The notes under the pieces were generated by a model that ran no database searches, was not told the DNA's origin, and saw nothing but the letters and a program-made list of their open reading frames with translations. Made by a program: the position numbers and the translations under genes. 64,000 nucleotides of DNA from the NCBI GenBank assembly GCA_936440205.1, contig OW387149.1:26365151-26429150 (forward strand), written 5' to 3'. Positions 22,679 to 34,143 of this stretch are shown here, one piece after another. Within the stretch, counting starts at the first letter, position 1, and each line of letters opens with the position of its first letter. This DNA is from Lepidonotus clava. Taxonomy: Eukaryota; Annelida; Polychaeta; Phyllodocida; Polynoidae.

Positions 22679-22917
22679 CAGGCCCGTACGCAGGTTCTGC
22701 TGTGGGGGACCGGGTGGCTAGGTTCCACAAGTGTAACTTTTGTTTATATTTTCACTAATTTGAACTTGAAAAGGGGTGTGGTGAGCAGTAAAAAGTGGAA
22801 CTTTTCGATATTTTCCTACTAATTGTAGGGATTTTTACATTAAATTCTAAAAAGACAGGTGGAAATTTTGGGGAAATTTCCTTTTTTTGGGGGGGGGGGG
22901 GGGGGGTTACGGGCCTG
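22679..22917 (+). mobile_element. Short MITE, family B (CAGGCCCGTA ends)
   Basis: CAGGCCCGTACGCAGG on the left and TTACGGGCCTG on the right form the terminal inverted repeat of a 239-bp element. The inside holds two GTGGAACTTTT-like segments and a poly-G tract next to the right end. Related copies are at 43561 and 53837. Confidence 0.65.
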
Positions 22918-24440
22918 TGCTAGGCTGAAGACTTGCCCCCCGCCTACGTTCCCATCCTATTGGGTTGAGCAGCAGTCTTGGTTAGACTGTAACGCCACCT
23001 TCAGGGCTTCAGTTTGTTCAAAGACCATCGTTGAGATCCGAGAGCCGGCTGGTGAGAACTAGACAAACTACAACAAAATAAACTGCATAGAAACACATCA
23101 TGCCACTAGGAGCCATCCATAAAATGATGTCACACATAAAGGGGTGGGTGGGTAGGTTGAATATTGTGACACTGCCTGAAATTGGACCTTATTTTCACAT
23201 CTAAAACAGACTTAGGAATTATTGGGTAATGTTGCAGTGATGAGTTCAAAGTTAGACACCTGCATGTCTAAGGACAGGGTCCATCATCTTAGGGTGGCAT
23301 GAGTTGATATCGATGTATTGATTGACTTCTTTACCATACACTGCACATGTAAGCGATTATGGTTCGAATGCCAAGGAGGTATCAGCATTTAATGTGAAGT
23401 ACCAGGGCCATAGGCCTATGATTTTACAATAATGTAACCTGGGAAAAAATACAGATCTCAAAACCAACAATTCCTGTCTTAAATATATGAGTTCACACCA
23501 AAGCTAGAATAATTAGTGAAATATCATTAATATTTGAATACCTTTTATTCAGGCACACATTGTTTCTAGTTTACTGTAAATTATACACCTACAATTTAAT
23601 TCATTTGCATAGTATTATTTTGTAGCCAACGCATACGAAGAACAGTAGATATCATGGATTTATTGTGTTTATAAAATATATTATTTATAACATGTCGAAA
23701 TCAACAATAAAGGTATGCAGATACCAACAGGGGAAGTACCTCATACTGTCATCCCACTCAGTAAAACAAAAGATGAAACGATAGACAATTAAATTTTTTA
23801 TGCTACCGGTTAATAAGAGTAATTATAGGACATAATACAGATAATGCACCCAAGCTAGCTAGATAAGCCTGCAGGTTCCTACACACAAAAATACACGGAG
23901 ATGGTAGAAATAAAAGGGGCACACTAATGTCATAGTGTATTTGGAAAAAAAGTGAAATTGATACATTTCATAAGGATCCCAGACAGCTTGCGACGTAACA
24001 GAAACTTTCTGCAACCATACTTTTTTAGTCAGCTTGTTACTCACTAAGATGGCATGTAACAATTATGTTCTTGATGGTGAGGTTGAAACCTCACCAAATT
24101 AGAACGTTATCATGACATCATGTTTTGGTGAGGTTAGGAAGGAACCAAAACAGAACATATGTTATAGGAATATAACCAGAACATTATAATAATGTTACAG
24201 TGTGATGTAACAGCAGTACATTGCAATTGGGAGCCATGAAAATAACGTAACAAGAACCAATATAGAACGTTGTTGCAACATTATTATAATGTCACACCTC
24301 AGCTGAGATTCTAATGAGGTCAAATCTTTGCTCGTAAGTACACAACCACTAGCAAATTCGGGTGTTTATGGGATGCAGGAAATCATTGTATTTAGAGAAA
24401 TAACATTGTTTTAATGTTTTAAGTAGCAAAACTGCCATTT
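22918..24440. other. Intergenic stretch, hairpin-rich near 24 kb
   Basis: No gene supported. At 24075-24096 TGGTGAGGTT and AACCTCACCA form a perfect 10-bp hairpin. The following 220 bp repeat short GTAACA/TGTTAC and AACATTAT/ATAATGTT motifs in both orientations, as in a decayed foldback element. Confidence 0.4.
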
Positions 24441-25412
24441 CTATTGGGCTACATGATGAATATCATATACAACATTATCTTTCTTGCAGCTGCAGCAAAT
24501 ATGAGACCAAACCTTTCTTAGCTCTCTCCTGAAAATAACACCACTCAGACAATACAAGATGAAATTAACAGCACTATTAGCAATGTCCATTAAATACAAA
24601 GAGATTCCTATTAACTTGGGTGACCTATGTGGGAACATATGGGCATCATAGACCATGAAAAATGATAAAGGTAAAGTTAAACCCATGTAAGTCAGACTGA
24701 TGACAACTAAGGTCATAGCTAGACCCAAAGTGTCATTCTCTACCAACCTACTCTTCTTTTTGTATTTCAACACATAGAAGAGCAGAACATTTGAGGACAT
24801 TATGAGGAGACATGGTAGAACATTGTCCAGTATCAAACTGTACACGTTTAGTACCTGTATAACGTGGATTATACCGTCTGATAAGGCACATCCTGGTATA
24901 ACATTATCCTTCTGAATTGCCATAAGAAGTAACACATACAGATGCACTAAAAGTACAACAATCAAAATACAAACTGCTGCTAGCTTCGCTCTTGTCACAG
25001 TCAAATAGTACTTGGCTTTCAATGGCAAAGTGATAATAAGAACTCTTTCAGCATTAACTGCCACCAGAACCCACGATCCGTAGGCTTTTGACACATAAAT
25101 AAGATATTTCAATACTTTACATGTTGAATTGCCGAGATTAACAACATCCACTCCTGATGCAAATTTGAACCAATCATTTGTCATGGAATTAGTGAGTAGG
25201 TAAATAGAATCGGAAATGGCTAGGGCAACAAGGAAAACACTTGAAATATTGTCCTTGAAACAACGTCGGCATAGAATAATTATTGAGAGCACATTTCCTA
25301 CGATTCCTACAGGGACAATGCAGGAGACAGCGACCAGAACTATCAGTCTTTCTTCTGGGTCGTGCCCAGCAGACCAACCTTTGCCTTGGGTGGAATTTCC
25401 ATGTCCATTCAT
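24441..25412 (-). CDS. Single-exon rhodopsin-class (class A) GPCR, peptide-receptor-like
   Basis: A 323-aa intronless receptor with seven hydrophobic segments at about 23-48, 58-80, 98-125, 142-166, 187-213, 228-253 and 265-290. Class A landmarks are N40 (1.50), D68 (2.50), C98 pairing with C175 in loop 2, E122-R123-V124 in place of DRY, P200 (5.50) and P248 (6.50). NSAVNFILY replaces NPxxY, a variant common in invertebrate neuropeptide receptors. The conserved Trp of helix 4 is missing. NST at residue 6 is a likely N-glycosylation site, and Cys 306/307/309 could be palmitoylated. An in-frame stop seven codons before the ATG fixes the start. Ligand and orthology cannot be read from sequence. 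Large single-exon receptor expansions are known in sea urchins and amphioxus, and this may belong to one. Confidence 0.9.
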   Translation of the reverse strand: MNGHGNSTQGKGWSAGHDPEERLIVLVAVSCIVPVGIVGNVLSIIILCRRCFKDNISSVFLVALAISDSIYLLTNSMTNDWFKFASGVDVVNLGNSTCKVLKYLIYVSKAYGSWVLVAVNAERVLIITLPLKAKYYLTVTRAKLAAVCILIVVLLVHLYVLLLMAIQKDNVIPGCALSDGIIHVIQVLNVYSLILDNVLPCLLIMSSNVLLFYVLKYKKKSRLVENDTLGLAMTLVVISLTYMGLTLPLSFFMVYDAHMFPHRSPKLIGISLYLMDIANSAVNFILYCLSGVIFRRELRKVWSHICCSCKKDNVVYDIHHVAQ

Positions 25413-28400
25413 TTCTGAATTCTTGGTTTCTCAACACAATCTGGAAGAAATATGGAACTGACGGTGGAGCTTCATGTACGATTATGGAGTCATGAACATT
25501 GCATAAAATCGTATTAAAGAGAAATTCTAATTTGTATGATTTACAACATTTGTTCTAGAATTTTGATTGACATCATACATTAATCCCAAACATTATTATC
25601 AAATTTTCAGTTTATAATAATGTACATCCTCTTAGGAAAGGCTTATAGAAAGCACAAGCCACTATGTGGCAAAGGAAAATAATTGTACTTACATTCATCT
25701 GATGTTGCACTGCTGATATCCGCGGGCTTCGAAAGGTTGAGTGCTGCTTATTTTGAGCCAAGGAATAAAGAATGGCCACAGGACAGTGGCGCCGCCCTGG
25801 TAGAGTGTGATATATTCAAATGTGGGTCTTGAATTACCACAGTATCTACAGTCTGTAATGATTGTTTGCTTTTGTGTTAATATAATTATTCAAAACATAT
25901 AGAGGTCATTGGATATTTGAAAAAAAATTTGGGAGTCCTCCAATATAAAGTTCACTGACATATCGATGCCTTAAATGTAACCAATAGAATAGTGGAATCT
26001 AATTTACATAAATCAGCAGAGAAATAAAGGGTTATCGTTTGAGTGATCCCTCTAAAACATTAAATCCTCTAATCTATTGAAACCAGGATAGGGTACAGGA
26101 ATATAAATGATTTAGGGATACCTTTTGAATATATTTCCTAATCAGGGTTGGCCCAAATGTTAATAATTATATTGTGAAAACTCTCGGCCACGTCTTTGCA
26201 CTGTCCGTATCTTTTTATAGTTATTCCTCGTGTAAGGAGCCTTCTGGCATAGTTCTGACTGAAATGATATCCATCGTAAATTATCAGAATCTTTATATAT
26301 CTGTACATTATAAGGATATCATGGAAATAACATTTCATGAAATTGGGCAGTTATTCACCTTAGGAGTCTCTCGTTGATGATTTACACCGCAGGCAATAGA
26401 ATAAATATTACACAAACGTGGTCGCCGCGGTTCCCTAGCAATTATCAACAATCGGGTGATATTGGTTTTTATTCGTAACCAGTTCCCAGACAACTCCGAT
26501 AAGTCTCTGAGACATGATCAAAGGGTCGTGCCAATTGGTAATACATTTTTTAGGTAATTCCTCTTCGCAGGCTAGAAAAAAACTACACCATGTCAGAATC
26601 AGTGCGATTGTTTGTTGAAATAATGATAAGGGTATACCTGTGATGTGTCACGCAACATCAGTAATCAACTAAAATATAGCCCATTTTTCCGTTTGCATGC
26701 TTTTCTGAATAAATTGAATACATCTATATGAATAAACACAATTAAAGAATACACTGAGGTAGACATAACATTTACGAGTTGCCATTTACAAGTTTTATGT
26801 GTCACATAGATTTAAATAAAAATGATTGGTCGTACACGGGCATTGACTAACATCTATACTCTATCTATACATAGGCCTATAGTATGATCAATTAGATGTG
26901 GACTATCTTTAGGATGCTATGGTTGTAATATATCATACGATAGTGAGACGTTGCTGACAAACATGGTAGTCTACTCATGGTTCAATATTGGCATGAAAGC
27001 ATATCACAAGGCTGGGTTTGCCCCTGCCATCGATCTGTTATGGGAAGTAGGGTAGGGTGGGGGAGGGGGTGGGGTGCAACCACATAATGGAACAGCCATC
27101 CTAGAAGTAGGTCAAAGGTCAACCCGATAGTGGAGCAGTGCCGGCGAGCGACTCAGCTGATGGCGGTACTGCCAGGAACTCGACGCGGGCAGAATTCTAG
27201 GAACATCTAGGAAACACTGAGATCTACGTCTATGTACGCTGACATAAGCCTCTTCTGCTGACTTTACAACAGGTCTGCACACTCCGCAACGGGTATGTAG
27301 AAAGCACTCTTTCATTTGCAGGGTTCCAATCAACGTGCAAGGATCCTGGCCCATTGTTTGGGTTTTAGGGTTGCCATCAGCGGGGCTCTTGATGGAGGGA
27401 TCCAATGTCGCATATTTGATTTTAAAAATTGACAATCTCGCTAACCTGTGTCGCTTACTAATCTCAATGTCATATGTGAATTTCAACTAAAGCTGATGCC
27501 CCATACCATTAACGTTATTTACGTCGCTTTTAATAAAGCCAATGTAGCTGTGCCAAATTAAAAAAGAAAAAATGTCCACGTCGTTTTTTAGAGGTCTAGG
27601 GCTGTATTGGGGTCTCTGGGTGCGGGTAACCAATAACATGGGTATCTATAATAACACGGGCACGAAAATAGGTGCTTCCTCCTGGAGAGATGAGGGGGCG
27701 TGGTCGCAGGTAAGGCCTGGAATCTAATGCAGTCCTTAGCACAATCTAGGCTATAGGGGCCACAAATAGGCTTATATGCAAGGGTTGATTTCCAGAATAC
27801 GGCTAATGTCTGCCTATATTTCTATTGTATTTGTTAAGAATTGTATTATTTTGGGTCAATAACAATGGCATAGCCATTCATCCCATTACCGTCACTTACA
27901 TGATTCTTCTCTACACAAACGGCAGTTGATGTGTGGGGAAATTACTACGGATCGAATTTACAGGTAATGCCAAATTAATAAGATCGCAAAAAAAAGAGTA
28001 AAATGAAAGCATTTAATCCATTAATCATATCAGCTTATACATATTTCTGATATGTTTTCTGGTTTTGGGACTGGGAGGGGCGAATTAATTAAAGAGGCAC
28101 CTAGAAATTATCTGTCCAACTCGTAATACAAGCACCTTTATGAGATACTGAAAGGTGGCTAATCATAGTGTCTCCTTTGTGAATTTCAGTTTTCTTATAT
28201 GTATATATAAAAGATTATTGTAAAAAGTTGGAAAAACGAAGGTGTCCTGATCAATTTTGAAAATAATAGCCTTAAGAATCTAACTAGGTTACACCTATTC
28301 ATTTGCTACGCTAGCTACTTATTTAGACACACATGTTAGTGAATAACACAGAAAAAATCTTAGACAATGGGATATCGAATATGGGGGCATTGTTATACCT

Positions 28401-30096
28401 AATATAGTTGTATACCAATTTACTGCTATATAATCGAGTTTGCGTGTGTCAAGGCATACATCATCATTTCCTTAACCTGAATATTCGTGCATAGAATGAA
28501 AATGAAACAGAGATAGGAGGGGGAAAGATCTTAAAACAAAAGCGATACTTTGACAAACATTAGAAGCATTAGACAGCCATCTAACGAGGGAGGGTATTAC
28601 GTACTCAACAAACATTAGAAAATAGTTGCATGTTCTCAAAGTATACACTGCGTTCCAAGCAGAGGGAATAAGAAAAGATAATGATGTCTAAGCGGCCAAT
28701 ATATGTTTTGGTATTTGTCTAAGTGATATGTCTAATGATGTCTAAGTGGCCAATATGTTTCATTATGTAGGCGTAGTAATATATTATTTTTTTCAGAGGA
28801 CGTGTTGTCATAGCTGACAGGAATGTATACTTCGAAACCTTCAAGTATACAAAAAGCAGCCATTTTGTCACTGCCTGATTTGCTGTAAGCAATCTCTTTC
28901 AATTTCAGCCATCAGCATGTGGTTGTAAATGGATGTGTTGTATTTGATTTTGGGAAGTTATGATGCATTACTGGGACCAGTCTTACACCTTACAAATTTG
29001 TATTTTGTACGTGAAGGTTTAAAAATGAATTTACATTTTGCAATATAAAATCCAACCTTAGTCAAACGCGACTATCTATCTAGAAAAAGTTATTTGATTT
29101 AGGTCCCTTCAATTTGACTAACATCGTTAGTCACATTTGACTAGTATTTTAGACATCAGGATTATCAGTGGGTCAGTTGACTTCGCCGACTCATGAAATA
29201 GTGCACCTGTAGATACTGGGTGTTTAATCATAGGCCTAAACCCTTAGATTCTAGGGCGCGACACAGCCATTTCTTATATTTCTGACATGCGACTCTGGAC
29301 ATTGGCATTTCAAAGGATAGCTACAGGCAACAAGGTAATTTCTTTAATTCAACATGCGACATCTGCACCCCTCCCCCATCCAGGCTCCCTTACACATGCA
29401 ATTGTATGATTTGTTCATACTTTTTCACGTTGGCCTTTTTAATCACATAATTATGGCACTTGCATATTATACTTAGGCTAGATATGTAATTTCAGAAACC
29501 ATAAATGCAATGGAATATTACCCAGCTAATGACCAACGTAACAGTAACGTTCTACGCTGTGCTAATAATGTGCTAGGACGTACTGAGACACCATATCCTT
29601 GGCGAGGTGGGAGTGAAATCCAAGCTCACCATGTATATTTTATGCTCTTTCTAAAGATCGGTTAACTGCGGTCAGTGGGCGTTGAAATAATTGTTTTTAT
29701 AAAAAGCATACATACGTGTTATTTTTCCACAATAAGAAAACTTGCCTATCATGTTCGTTCTCATTAGTGATGAGGTGCTGAGCATAGTGACACGAAAGAG
29801 GGACAAAGGTCATACTGTTCGTAGGCGAAAGGGCAGTATTCATCATTGGTTTTGTATTAATGACGATATAATAGATAAGTGGACTGATGAGTCAGTAAGG
29901 AGACCATTGACTGATCCACTATTTCTAGAGCTCTCACCCCCTTTTAGTATGTCATACGCATAAGAAATGTACTAGATTCCTTGCTAGTCTTGCATGTGTG
30001 TCTACAATTAATGAATGGCCTCTAATGGAAGTTTTTGTTATTCCGAGAATTGAGGTCATTTATTCTGGATCATTCCGACAACGAAGCACTGGTTCT
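25413..30096. other. Long intergenic stretch
   Basis: About 4.7 kb without a recognisable gene. A 124-codon minus-strand frame (27112-27486) has ordinary composition but no family resemblance, so I do not call it. A short direct repeat TAATGATGTCTAAG occurs near 28680 and 28733. A degenerate member of the CGACATG repeat family lies at about 29225-29390. Confidence 0.4.
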
Positions 30097-30360
30097 AGGA
30101 CATATACCCCCCGGACACTTACCCCCCGGACACTTACCCCCCGGACACTTACCCCCCGGACACTTACCCCCCGGACACTTACCCCCCGGACACTTACCCC
30201 CTAGGACACTTACCCCCCAGGACACTTACCCCCTAGGACACTTACCCCCTGGACACTTACCCCCTAGGACACTTACCCCCTAGGACACTTACCCCCTGGA
30301 CACTTACCCCCTGGACACTTACCCCCTAGGACACTTACCCCCTAGGACACTTACCCCCCA
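30097..30360 (-). repeat. Minisatellite array, left arm (about 16 units)
   Basis: Units alternate between CCCCCGGACACTTAC and CCCCTAGGACACTTAC types. Units near the outer edge are the most uniform, and variants with CTAGG dominate inward. All three frames read as PPGHLPPGHL-type open frames, which are artefacts. Confidence 0.95.
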
Positions 30361-30405
30361 ACCTTGGCGTATAATTTAGAGGAAATTATGTGGTAAGAAC
30401 TTAGT

Positions 30406-30670
30406 CTTTCTAATGGAAAGTAAACTAAATAAATATCACTCTCTTCTAATAGATGTCTAGGATTCATACCTAAAAGGCTAACTCGTCCCTATTCCCAGTC
30501 ACTATTTTCCACAGTTTTAAATAATGGGGAGTAAACTAAATATATATCCCTCTCTTCTGATAGTTCTTTAGGCTTCATACCTAAAAGGCTAACTCGTCCC
30601 TATTCCTAGTCACTATTTTCCACAGTTTTTAATAATGGGGAGTAAACTAGATATATTTCCCTCTATTTTG
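30406..30670 (+). repeat. 118-bp tandem repeat (about 2.2 copies) inside the foldback
   Basis: Blocks containing ATACCTAAAAGGCTAACTCG, then CACTATTTTCCACAG, then GGGGAGTAAACTA recur with a period of about 118 bp. They diverge from one another by a few percent. Confidence 0.85.
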
Positions 30671-30838
30671 ATATATATATACTTAAATTCAACATGTGGC
30701 TGTTCCACCTCACCCTCGAGAGCTCCCTACCAGGGGAGGACCGCTGATCGTCCGGCCTAAAGTATACATCAGGGGATTAATGGACGTCCATTTGAAGACA
30801 CCCCTTCAAAACATCATTAGAGCAAGTTCTCCAAGATT

Positions 30839-31026
30839 GGGGGGTAAGTGTCCTAGGGGGTAAGTGTCCAAGGGGGTAAGTGTCCAGGGGGTAAGTGTCC
30901 AGGGGGTAAGTGTCCTAGGGGGTAAGTGTCCTAGGGGGTAAGTGTCCGGGGGGTAAGTGTCCGGGGGGTAAGTGTCCAGGGGGTAAGTGTCCTAGGGGGT
31001 AAGTGTCCTAGGGGGTAAGTGTCCTG
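30839..31026 (+). repeat. Minisatellite array, right arm (12 units, inverted)
   Basis: Units of GGGGGTAAGTGTCC with CTA, CA, C or CAA linkers. Each has a G5-6 run and a consensus-like 5' splice site G/GTAAGT on the plus strand. Confidence 0.95.
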
Positions 31027-31181
31027 TCACCGCAGCGACTATTTACTTGGCCTAAATAGGAGGAACTGGAGCCATCCAAAGGAGACTGCTAGTCATTTCA
31101 AACACCAGGGGGAGTAGCAAGTGTTTTGACTAACCATGGGTGTGAGACTAGCTTTTGCCTTATAACATTGTATCAGTAGTT

Positions 31182-31282
31182 CAATATTATCAGTAATATG
31201 TAAGTAACATGTACAAATATTTGTACATAATATTACTTACAAATATTTGTACATATTACTTACATATTCCTGATTAATATTG
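31182..31282. repeat. 101-bp imperfect hairpin
   Basis: CAATATTATCAG at the left pairs with CTGATTAATATTG at the right, and AATATGTAAGTAA pairs with TTACTTACATATT. The middle repeats TGTACAAATATTTGTACA, itself palindromic. It is a MITE-like or foldback remnant. Confidence 0.7.
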
Positions 31283-31703
31283 ATGATATTATGCTAGTAT
31301 CCATATGTATGTGTGTATGTGTTTATGTAGAAGAAGTTGGTACTTGCCATTCGATATACTAATAGTCTTGTGTATAAGCTTATCACTCCGACTTCTTTTT
31401 TGCAAGGGAAGAGTTTCAATTTATTTATTTAAGGGCCGTCCATAAATGACGTCAAGCCAACGGGGATTAACAATCTAAATTGGCAGTGTCCATGTCTCAT
31501 AGTTATGACAAAGCCATATTCAAAGAAAAGCCAGAAATGATTCCCAGACTGTATTTTCAGTACATTACACGGTACATATGGTTCGCTTGAAGCTCTGTCT
31601 ACTTTGTCATCTTTACGACATTAGAGTTGGATCCAAGATCCAAGAAAGTCAAAGATGTATAACTGGATTGTCGGGTCGTAGAGAAAACATGTATCTACAT
31701 CAA

Positions 31704-31825
31704 CAGGCGCCCCCTCCGATTTTTGGTCAAATTTAAACTCTGTTTTACTGTAAAATTATGGAAAATAGGGGTTACGCCCCCTCCTTTTATTAGCGCCCCC
31801 ACCTTATCAAAAAGCTCCGCCACTG
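31704..31825 (+). mobile_element. Family A MITE copy
   Basis: GGCGCCCCCTCCGATTTTTGG, then a TGTAAAATTATGG segment, GCGCCCCCAC and AGCTCCGCCACTG, are in the order seen in the 18450 copy. The left terminus is lost. Confidence 0.5.
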
Positions 31826-34143
31826 GTGTCACAGATACGTTAGCGGTTGTAGTGATTGCGCAACGGGCATTGTATTTTACAAATTGTAGGGCTTAATGTT
31901 GCACCCTCAGGTCTTGGTCTATGCGTAAACCTTTAAATCATGGTCCAATGCTACAACTATAAGGTAGGAGGGGAGGGCGGGGAGGGGAGGGGTTAGCTTA
32001 GCTCTTTGTAGCTTCCCACACACTGCCATTATAGTATCGTTACCGTTCGTGACCTCCAGCTCCTCTATTTCAGTCGCCCTACCTCATATTTTGGGAATGC
32101 AGATCGTTGCTTTCAGTAAACATCTTACCTCCTTTAAACTTTTAACATATATAGTCTGTGAATGGTAAAAGGTGAACAAACAACTAATTTCAATGAACCG
32201 GTATTTCTATTGAAATGATTGTTTCAATTGTTTCACATGATAATAATGCGTTTTCAACCCACTTTAAAAAATACAGATCCTCAAATTGTCTACTTCTACT
32301 AGGCAATTCAATGCATTCCATTCCAACATTGCTTGATATTGAGGACAAAACAAATAAAACATCAAAAATTTAAAACCACATGATAAAAACATACACCACA
32401 TTATTTTCATGAGCTTAGCTTTTTATGTAACCTAGTATGTTCTGAAATAAAACAGCCAAAGTTTAAAACCAAATAATATTACATGCACACCCTATTGTGT
32501 TCATGTGCTAAACTTGTTTTGTAACGTGCAGTGTGCCCTAAAATAAGGCAGCTAGAAATAGCAACCAAATAATAATACAAGTCTAACGATTGGTATGACT
32601 GATGTGATCGATCATTTCGTTAAATGAGAATTTCGGCCATTGTAATTAATTGTAGGAAGTTATCGATAGTGATAGTAAATAGAATGGTCAGACAGGCGGA
32701 TCCAGAACTTCATAGAGGGATGGGTATATTATTTTCCAAGAAAAGTATCTAAGTTTCTAAGATTTGGAAATAAAGTACATAAAAAACTGATTTCTTATAT
32801 TCCGAGACTTATAGTCTAAGCATTATCTGCTTCAACATCTTCTCCAAAACGGGATATTTTCAATCCCAAATTGGACACATGGAACTAGGGCTAAAAAAAC
32901 TGGACTGTCCGTGAAACACTGTATAGTCAGCAGGCCTGCCAAGTCAGCCCGTTAAATATGATGCCTCAATATCATCAGACTTTAGATTAGAGTTGAAAAA
33001 GAAATATTATTTCTTTTTCAACTCTAATCTAAAGTAGTCCAAGAAAAATCCCTACTCTGTCTATCGTTCCCCCTAAGTTCCCACTGGCAGAGTAGCAAGG
33101 TCAGGACCTTTCGGACTAATCTAAAGTAATAGTTTTTGACCTACTTTTGCACATCTTTTAGTCTGTATTGCATGCCGATGCCGATTTAAATTAAAGTATA
33201 CAAGGTGATCAACCGCGGACAATGGAACTCTAGTCCAGGCAATCTAGTGTAATTTTAGGCAAAACCCTCAACTTAATAACGTATGGCTGAAAATTTCAGG
33301 AATGACTCATCTGAATATAGGCAATAGCAGACTAAAAGTCCCCAACTGTCCCATTTTTGCTTCATTATTAAAATTAAGGTTTAATGTACATTATGATCTT
33401 TTTCTGACCAAACGGTTATCTAAAGCTTATAAACCACAAAGCACTTTTAGACTGCTTCTTTCCTGTCAACCACACTAAAAATCATTCATATGTTTAATTT
33501 ACATAAGACTGAGTGACAAATACATATGTTAATGATATGCCATAATAATGAGACATGAATAATGAGCAAAGAGTGTTAGTTTGTAGATTCCATTACAATG
33601 TACTTTATTTTTATTGGTTACTTTCTAAAATGTATTCGGATAAATGACTAAGTGATTGTACACTACCAACTTACAGACACTTTGTGAAATATTTCATGTA
33701 CGTTTAGCACCCCTCACCTAAGATTTTGGTATACACAAATCAGAACCTGCATTGAGCAGGGCAGTCTATACGATACTGGACTGTGGATCCCAGAGGTAAC
33801 TATATGGTTTTCATGTAATATAAATTCATACTGTATGGCTGATAGCATATCAATACCATTAAGGTGATTTAAAAGGTACTGCTAGCTAAATTACTATAAA
33901 CAAAACAACCCTATTCTGGGCAGTAATACCTACATAGCAGTGTGTTTGGTCTTTCAATATATATTTACCCAAAGTGTTATGTCACAGGTCGCCAGGTACT
34001 GACCTATTTATATATTATAAGCTTTTGAATGGCAGATTGTATACAGAAAAATGTAAAAACATGAATGATGAGCGTTAAATAATCATCAACACTCTGGCCA
34101 CTATCATAGAGAAGACATTTGTAGCAAGGTTTATGAATGCACT
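31826..34143. other. Intergenic stretch
   Basis: AT-rich and without a recognisable gene. It holds the perfect palindrome at 32979-33035 (listed separately) and a small CGGATCCAG end-like motif near 32697. Confidence 0.4.
32979..33035. repeat. Perfect 57-bp palindrome (28-bp arms, 1-nt centre)
   Basis: The arm ACTTTAGATTAGAGTTGAAA and onward to GAAATA (28 bp) is followed after one base by its exact reverse complement. As RNA it would form an uninterrupted hairpin. Confidence 0.9.

Larger units (their letters stand above)
30097..31027. mobile_element. Foldback-like element with inverted minisatellite arms
   Basis: The left arm (30097-30360) has about 16 units of a 16-17 bp repeat (core GGACACTTACCCCC). 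The right arm (30839-31026) has 12 units of the exact reverse complement (GGGGGTAAGTGTCC). The 480-bp spacer between them contains about 2.2 copies of a 118-bp direct repeat. Inverted arms built from short tandem units are the hallmark of foldback elements such as FB of Drosophila and the TU elements described in sea urchins. No transposase frame and no clear target duplication are visible, so an inverted duplication of a minisatellite is an alternative. Confidence 0.6.

Noticed and set aside
23365-23400. GGTTCGAATGCC resembling a tRNA B-box
   Set aside because: No A-box at the right distance and no cloverleaf.
27112-27486. 124-codon minus-strand frame
   Set aside because: Normal composition, but no recognisable family, splice context or promoter; not enough to call a gene.
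30035-30283. PPGHL-repeat protein
   Set aside because: A product of the minisatellite array; open in several frames, with no start context or splice evidence.
30097-31026. CRISPR-like array
   Set aside because: The units are contiguous minisatellite repeats without unique spacers, and the genome is eukaryotic.
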